This document shows, piece after piece, positions 58,728 through 64,000 of a stretch of 64,000 nt of DNA (its first letter is position 1; each line of letters opens with the position of its first letter). The stretch is from NCBI GenBank assembly GCA_032433595.1, contig JASWJB010000035.1, positions 124,001-188,000 of the forward strand. Reading direction: 5' to 3'. The DNA comes from Conoideocrella luteorostrata. Taxonomy: Eukaryota; Ascomycota; Sordariomycetes; Hypocreales; Clavicipitaceae. The notes beneath the pieces were generated by a model. The model did not search any database, was not told the DNA's origin, and saw nothing but the letters and a program-made list of their open reading frames with translations. The position numbers and the translations under genes were made by a program.

Positions 58728-60107
58728 ATGGCAGCCCCCAACACAGCCCAAGCCTTCCACGGCACCATTGTGCACTCCACCACGCCCACCGACCTGGCCA
58801 TCCTCGAGCAAGCCCTCCTCGTGATCGATGCGGCCGGCATCATCCTCCTCCTCCAGCCCAACACCCCGGCCGAGCAAATCTCCCGGGTGCTGTCCTCGCT
58901 GTTCCCTACCAGCCTACCGCCCGTCACGTCCCTCGCCCGCGGGCAGCTCCTCATCCCGGGCTTCGTTGACACGCACCACCACGCGCCGCAATGGCTGCAC
59001 CGGGGCCAGGGCCAAGGCCTCCATATCCTCGAGTGGTTGGACCAGGTGGCCTTTCCCAACGAAGCGCGCTTCGAGGACGCCTCTCACGCCCGCCGCGTGT
59101 ACGGCAGCGTCGTGGCCGGCATGCTGCGACAGGGCGTCACCACCGCGAGCTACTACGGCTCCAAGCACGGCGAGGCGACCAAGATCCTCGCCGATATCTG
59201 TCTGCAGCGCGGCCAGAGAGCCCTCGTCGGGAAGTGCAACATGTCGCGCAATGCGCCGGACTACTACCGCGACGCGGATGAGGACGAGTCGCTCCGGGTC
59301 ACGCTCGACTGCATCGACCACATCGCCAAGATCGACCCCCATGGCCGTCTGGTGCGGCATGTGCTGACCCCGAGATTCGCTATATGCTGCGACCCGAAGC
59401 TGCTCGCGGGCCTGGGCGATATCGCGGCGCGGCATCCCGAAATGCCCATCCAGACGCACTTCAACGAGTCCGAGCAGGAGAAGAACGCCACTCTGACGCT
59501 CTTCCCGGACTTCACCAACGAGGCAGACCTGTACCATCACTACGGACTGCTGAACAACCGGTCCATCCTCGCGCACTGCACCATCATGACGGACTACGAG
59601 ACGCAGCGCCTCGCGGACCTGAAGTGCGGCGTTGCGCACTGCCCCACCGCCAACATGACCATAGGAGGGGGGTTCATGGCAGCGCCGATAAAAGACTTTC
59701 TTCGACGGGGCATCAAAGTCGGCCTGGGGACAGATTCGGGCGGTGGGTATTCGTCGTCGATGCTCAACGCCATGCAGCACAGTCTAGTGGCGTCCTTTGC
59801 GAGGGATTACTTGGATACCAAGGACGGGGTTGACGAGACTGCGGCGGTTTCGTTCGAGGAGGTCTTTCATATGGCCACGCTGGGAGGCGCGCAGGTCGTG
59901 GGTTTGGATAAGGAGGTGGGCAACTTTGAGATTGGCAAGCAGTTTGACGCGCTGGTGGTGGATATCCGCGCCGAGAGGGGCGGCGTGAATGCTCCTCTAG
60001 AGACGGATGATTCGTGGAGGACGGTGCTGGAGAAGTTTGTCATGACGGGCGATGATAGGAATATTACGCGTGTATTTGTGCGTGGTGCAACGGTGCATGG
60101 TGGGTGA
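58728..60107 (+). CDS. Guanine deaminase
   Basis: Single exon of 459 residues from ATG 58728, which sits in a good fungal context (CCCCAATGGC). The open frame extends 11 codons upstream but has no ATG there. Amidohydrolase motifs are all present: PGFVDTHHHAPQW with the zinc ligands H83 and H85, QTHFNESEQE, ILAHCTIMTD and GLGTDSGGGYSSSM with the catalytic-site Asp. GVAHCPTANMTIGGGFM is also typical. The enzyme converts guanine to xanthine and ammonia in purine salvage and catabolism. It is 1.3 kb downstream of the purine permease, same strand, and convergent with BRF1 (285 bp). Confidence 0.96.
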   Translation: MAAPNTAQAFHGTIVHSTTPTDLAILEQALLVIDAAGIILLLQPNTPAEQISRVLSSLFPTSLPPVTSLARGQLLIPGFVDTHHHAPQWLHRGQGQGLHILEWLDQVAFPNEARFEDASHARRVYGSVVAGMLRQGVTTASYYGSKHGEATKILADICLQRGQRALVGKCNMSRNAPDYYRDADEDESLRVTLDCIDHIAKIDPHGRLVRHVLTPRFAICCDPKLLAGLGDIAARHPEMPIQTHFNESEQEKNATLTLFPDFTNEADLYHHYGLLNNRSILAHCTIMTDYETQRLADLKCGVAHCPTANMTIGGGFMAAPIKDFLRRGIKVGLGTDSGGGYSSSMLNAMQHSLVASFARDYLDTKDGVDETAAVSFEEVFHMATLGGAQVVGLDKEVGNFEIGKQFDALVVDIRAERGGVNAPLETDDSWRTVLEKFVMTGDDRNITRVFVRGATVHGG

Positions 60108-60392
60108 GGGTTCGGGACGGACACCGGATACTGTGTGCGATTTGATCAGATTTTGCGAGATAATGAATCTATAGAATTACGATTATTATACATTTTACAA
60201 AGGACTCCTAAACTCTCATGCCGTTGTTTATGTGGCTGATATTTGCGTGACCCCCGTTGCCACCACTGGAGATATGCTTGTCTATGCGAAGACCCCATGG
60301 TATCAAGAATAACGCCGTAAATATGCCCAGTCACACCTAGTTGAGGTTGGAAACAAAAAAAACTCCAAAAAAAAAAAAGCAACAGTATCAAG

Positions 60393-62618
60393 TTACTGTT
60401 CGTCCTCCAGCCCATATTCAACATCCATATGTCCATCATCATCATCGTCGTCGTCGTCATATCCACCGGCGAATTCCTCCTCTCCACCATACTCCTCATG
60501 CTGTTCTTCTTGTTGCTCTTCCTCCCCGTCCTCCTCATCGCCTGCAACACTCTCCTCCGGCGCCTCGTTTGCATCGTCAGCATCATCGGCGCCAAGAGTG
60601 CTGCCTGCGGCACTAGTCTTGCGACTTGTGGCTGCAGATCCCAGACCACCTGCGTTCGGGATGTCGAAGATGCTGCGGATGGCATCGTAGTTGATTCGCT
60701 TCGACCACGCCCTGTCCTTGGCCACGTTGATGGCTGCCTCAGCGGCGGAACTAGCAGGGCTGGTTTGACCTTCACCCATTCGAGCACGCTTCCGGCGCCG
60801 ACGGGTTTGCTTGGGCCTGTCGGCTTCAATCTTCTTCCGGAACACTTTTTCTTGATGTTGTCGTAGCCAGTCTTTGTTCTGGTTAACCCAGATTAGCTCT
60901 TTAATGCGGGCTTCTTCGGGTGATAAGAGGCAGTTGATAACTTCTAGGTCATTGGCGAATTCGTCTTCAGTTACGTCTGATGCCATGGATACTGCCTTGC
61001 CGGGCCGTTGCTTAAGTGCCCAGGAAGAGTGAATCATGGCGCGCTGTTCGGCGTTGGAATACGCGAGGGCATGTTCGTAGGTAAGCGGGTCATTAAAGAT
61101 TTCCTCAATCTGACCCTCCAACTCCGCTTCGTCTTCTTCCCACTCCTCGTTGATGGGAAGCTGAGGTGTAGCGCGTTGTTTCCCTTTATTGGTGGGCTGC
61201 TGCTGACCCCCCTCGCGGTCCATTTCATTGTCGATGGCATCCCCAAATTCATGGGCCAGTTTTTCTAACTCGTCGTTGCCCTGGGTCTCTTCGCCGTCTT
61301 CACTGGTCCTGATGCTGGGCATATCTGCGGGAATCTGTGAGGGCAGGGGCGGAATAATGAAGCCGTCGGCGTCACGACGAAATTTAATGGCAGGAGCTTT
61401 GGACATATCTGCACCGCCTTCCGTCATTCTCCGTTGGCGCGATTCTGTGGGGACTGGAGTATTCTCATCTTCTTCGATATTTCCCGCCGCGCTTCGCTTT
61501 CTTTTGCGTGATTTGTCTTCGGCATCCTTCCTGTATTCTTCCGACTTACGATAGAATGATGGAGGATCGTGCGAGCTCTCCAGGAAGTCCTGCTTAAGAA
61601 AATCCTCCACGGACATATGACTCGATTCCGTAATGTTGAATTCCTGAAGACGGTTCTGGATGGTATGGTTGGTTACCTTGACGATATACACTACCTCGCG
61701 AACTGTTCGTCGAAAGTTGTGCATTCGCGCAGCCATCAAAAGACAAGCGCCACAGATACCTGATGGACGACGACCCATGACCATCCAATCTCTGCTCATA
61801 CGTTTGACCAGCCTTACAGCATCTTCGGCCACCTTGGCCGTTTCTTGGTGAAACTCCATCTTGGTTGCAAAACGCCAGATGAGATCTTCGGGATATACAG
61901 GGATAAGTCCATCGTTGCCAATAGGCACCACTTCGTTGAGCTTTTTAAAGATGCGCCCCAGCTTAAACACGTTCAACTGGACCAAGTCGGCCAAATCGAT
62001 CAACATGACCTTACATGGGGGCTCTGCTCGGCAGGCAGCATAGAGACAGACGGCAGCGACACTAGCGAGTGTTCGACCCTGGATGAAGTTGGCTCCCGAA
62101 GCGAGCTTAAAAACTTGGGTGCCGGCAGTAACTAGACTCTCACTAACGTTGAGTTGCTGTGCATAACCCTGCATAAGACCGCGAGCCTCTCGAATACTTT
62201 TCTCTCGATCTTCGCTTCCGCCAACTCGTCTAAACGCGGGACCCATGCTTCGCACGCCAGCTTGATCTGCACCGATGAATGAACCCTGAACCATGGCGGC
62301 ACCAGAAGAAGTTTCACCAAACTGGACCTCGGCGACGATATTGCTGTCATCAGCGACACGACCACATGTTTGACATGTGCCGTCCACGACATTCGGTTTC
62401 GGACACGCTTTATTGGGACATTGTTGGCGAGCTGGTGCGGCAACAGACCCGTTGCGGTTTGCAGACGAAGACGCTGACTGAGATTGTGATGCGGCCTGCG
62501 CTTGGCGGCGTTCTTCACGCTCCCTCATAGCCCGGATGGCATTTGGCCGAGAGAAACGAGATTTGGTAGAGCCACCTCCAGCGCTGGCTTTCCTGTTGGG
62601 ATTTAATAGTGAAGACAT
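60393..62618 (-). CDS. BRF1: TFIIIB subunit Brf1 (TFIIB-related factor)
   Basis: Single exon, 741 residues. The N-terminus has a Gln/Ser-rich extension, then the zinc ribbon C67-x4-C72 and C82-x2-C85. Two cyclin-like repeats follow (about 130-310): FIQGRTLASVAAVCLYAACR in the first and PSGICGACLLMAARMHNFRR in the second. The Brf1 homology region that binds TBP and Bdp1 lies near DDLEVINCLLSPEEARIKELIWVNQNKDWL. The C-terminus is highly acidic with a run of Asp. Brf1 with TBP and Bdp1 forms TFIIIB, which recruits RNA polymerase III to tRNA and 5S genes. Length and layout are ordinary for the family. Confidence 0.96.
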   Translation of the reverse strand: MSSLLNPNRKASAGGGSTKSRFSRPNAIRAMREREERRQAQAASQSQSASSSANRNGSVAAPARQQCPNKACPKPNVVDGTCQTCGRVADDSNIVAEVQFGETSSGAAMVQGSFIGADQAGVRSMGPAFRRVGGSEDREKSIREARGLMQGYAQQLNVSESLVTAGTQVFKLASGANFIQGRTLASVAAVCLYAACRAEPPCKVMLIDLADLVQLNVFKLGRIFKKLNEVVPIGNDGLIPVYPEDLIWRFATKMEFHQETAKVAEDAVRLVKRMSRDWMVMGRRPSGICGACLLMAARMHNFRRTVREVVYIVKVTNHTIQNRLQEFNITESSHMSVEDFLKQDFLESSHDPPSFYRKSEEYRKDAEDKSRKRKRSAAGNIEEDENTPVPTESRQRRMTEGGADMSKAPAIKFRRDADGFIIPPLPSQIPADMPSIRTSEDGEETQGNDELEKLAHEFGDAIDNEMDREGGQQQPTNKGKQRATPQLPINEEWEEDEAELEGQIEEIFNDPLTYEHALAYSNAEQRAMIHSSWALKQRPGKAVSMASDVTEDEFANDLEVINCLLSPEEARIKELIWVNQNKDWLRQHQEKVFRKKIEADRPKQTRRRRKRARMGEGQTSPASSAAEAAINVAKDRAWSKRINYDAIRSIFDIPNAGGLGSAATSRKTSAAGSTLGADDADDANEAPEESVAGDEEDGEEEQQEEQHEEYGGEEEFAGGYDDDDDDDDGHMDVEYGLEDEQ

Positions 62619-64000
62619 GGCTGTGTGACAGTATATGTGATGAGTGTAAGTGAAGCGAGAACTTGTCTAAGTTGATAAAGATGATGTGGTATTGATTTGT
62701 GAGTATTGGAGTCCCAGGAATGTTTGACTAGAGAGCGTTCTGGGAACCCCATGCACCGCCGGAGGTTAAATTGATAGCAAAATATGATGAATGGTATGAG
62801 GATACCATGAGCATGCTGAATTGAGCAGCTGCAAAGATGGCAAGATTCGGCGAGTTGTTGACCGGCACGCGACGGGCGCTGAGGAAAAGTGCAGAAAAAG
62901 TCTGCCCGGGGCAAAATGTGTTGCTGGGAGGTGCGCGGTGCAGAGGGCAAAATGGACAAGACGAATGAAAGTTTGGTAGAAGAGCTTGCGTGTTCGAGGC
63001 GGCGTGCTGGCCAAAAAAAAAAAAAAAGCCACAACTGGGTTTGCTGAGTCACTCGTCACTCCCGCACTCTGTGTGCATTTGTGTGTGCGTGCTAGTCGGA
63101 GCTGCAGAGAACGCTATAATAGCTACTGGTTTATACCGGAAATAAAAGGCGCATCTATTTCACGTAACGGACACGCGAGCTGAGCTGTGGTTACTATGCG
63201 ACGCGATTTAGACGGTTTTATTGTTTGTACAGATTTCCGCCACCAGTGAACAAAGAAATAGTCGTGGTAAAGCACTGGACAGGATTTGGTTTACGTGGTA
63301 GCCACCGATTGAAATCAGATAACCGAAGTAGAGCCGAGTACACTCGCTCGTTGCGAAGTCTTTCCGAATTTCCAGTGAACCGACACTAAATTCATCATTG
63401 ACCATTTTTCGTCTTCTCTGTGCTTCTCCTTCCACGTCGAGTTTCATTACGCCATATCACAATTGTCAGCAGCAGCAGCCAGTTACCGCTTTCAGCTCGC
63501 CGAGTATACATGTAGACTCCGCCGCCACTAAACAATGTCGATTGTTGGCCATGTGCCATGCGGAGTAGCCGTTTCCATGCAAGCTTCGTTCTCTCCATTA
63601 ATAATAATTGCGAGGCCCTGGACTGTGCTGCCGTAGTGCTCGCTAAGCATGCCTTGCTGTCCATGCCTATTTCTAGTTGCGGTGGATGTTGAGGCCGGAA
63701 TTCAGGCCCTCAGATCCGTGCCACTGCAGCAACATATGACATACTAGTACTCCGTAGACTGGGTGACGGTAAGAGACAAGTTTGGGCCGCGACTCCGCGA
63801 GGTTCCAAAGCTCGACCCCACACTTGAGTTTATAGCATCGCCTTCTAGTGACATTGTACGGAGTCAAATTATAAAAGACGACGATCTTTCCATTTGATGG
63901 TGAGAACTGAGAGCAACACTTCATTCCGGCAAAGAGCACTATAACAGAGCAGCAATTCAGATTATACACTACACCGCCGCCACTCACGCACAATGCATAC
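62619..64000. other. 5' flank of BRF1, no further gene seen
   Basis: Holds the BRF1 promoter and an A15 run near 63014-63028. Open frames at 63208-63447 and 63395-63664 (minus) show no family. CTCCGTA motifs lie near 63750 and 63858. Confidence 0.45.

Overview
This window looks like nuclear DNA of a filamentous ascomycete, most likely a Sordariomycete and probably Hypocreales. The reasons are short introns (about 50-265 nt) with GTRNGT donors, fungal-only families (HET domain, fungal rhodopsin-domain membrane protein, Zn2Cys6 factor, exomer ChAP), and long non-coding stretches rich in simple repeats. The species call is an inference from gene content. Exon structures were built by hand from splice sites and checked for reading phase at every junction; none was confirmed with transcripts.

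Layout. 1-329 holds the 5' part of a HIT-domain gene cut by the window edge. 1633-3369 is a HET-domain gene. 5.2-23.5 kb is a dense housekeeping block: DRE2, RPB12, NPA3/GPN1, an exomer ChAP (BUD7/BCH1), HIR3 with a very acidic tail, RRP3 and SSF1. 23.7-30.1 kb is metabolic: a DUF1338 2-oxoadipate dioxygenase-type enzyme, an uncharacterised multi-pass membrane protein, and a D-2-hydroxyacid dehydrogenase. 30.1-45.3 kb is gene-poor and repeat-rich. It holds a possible broken membrane gene, an N-terminal methyltransferase with a frame break near its end, and a short transcription factor with a C2HC finger joined to a Zn2Cys6 cluster. 45.3-46.9 kb is a mitochondrial PP2C, 50.0-51.8 kb a seven-exon rhodopsin-domain membrane protein. 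55.6-60.1 kb has a purine/cytosine permease followed by guanine deaminase, and 60.4-62.6 kb is BRF1.

How the genes relate. Several encode the transcription and ribosome machinery: RPB12 (shared by Pol I/II/III), NPA3 (Pol II assembly and import), BRF1 (TFIIIB), RRP3 (small-subunit rRNA processing) and SSF1 (large-subunit assembly). RRP3 and SSF1 are divergent across one intergenic region. The permease and guanine deaminase suggest a two-gene purine uptake and breakdown module.

The strongest unexplained signal is a short motif, CTCCGTA/TACGGAG, often extended to GTACGGAGTAC. By eye it occurs about forty times, essentially only outside coding sequence. I found no CRISPR array, rRNA, convincing tRNA, intact transposon or biosynthetic cluster, and I do not claim a wholly new system.
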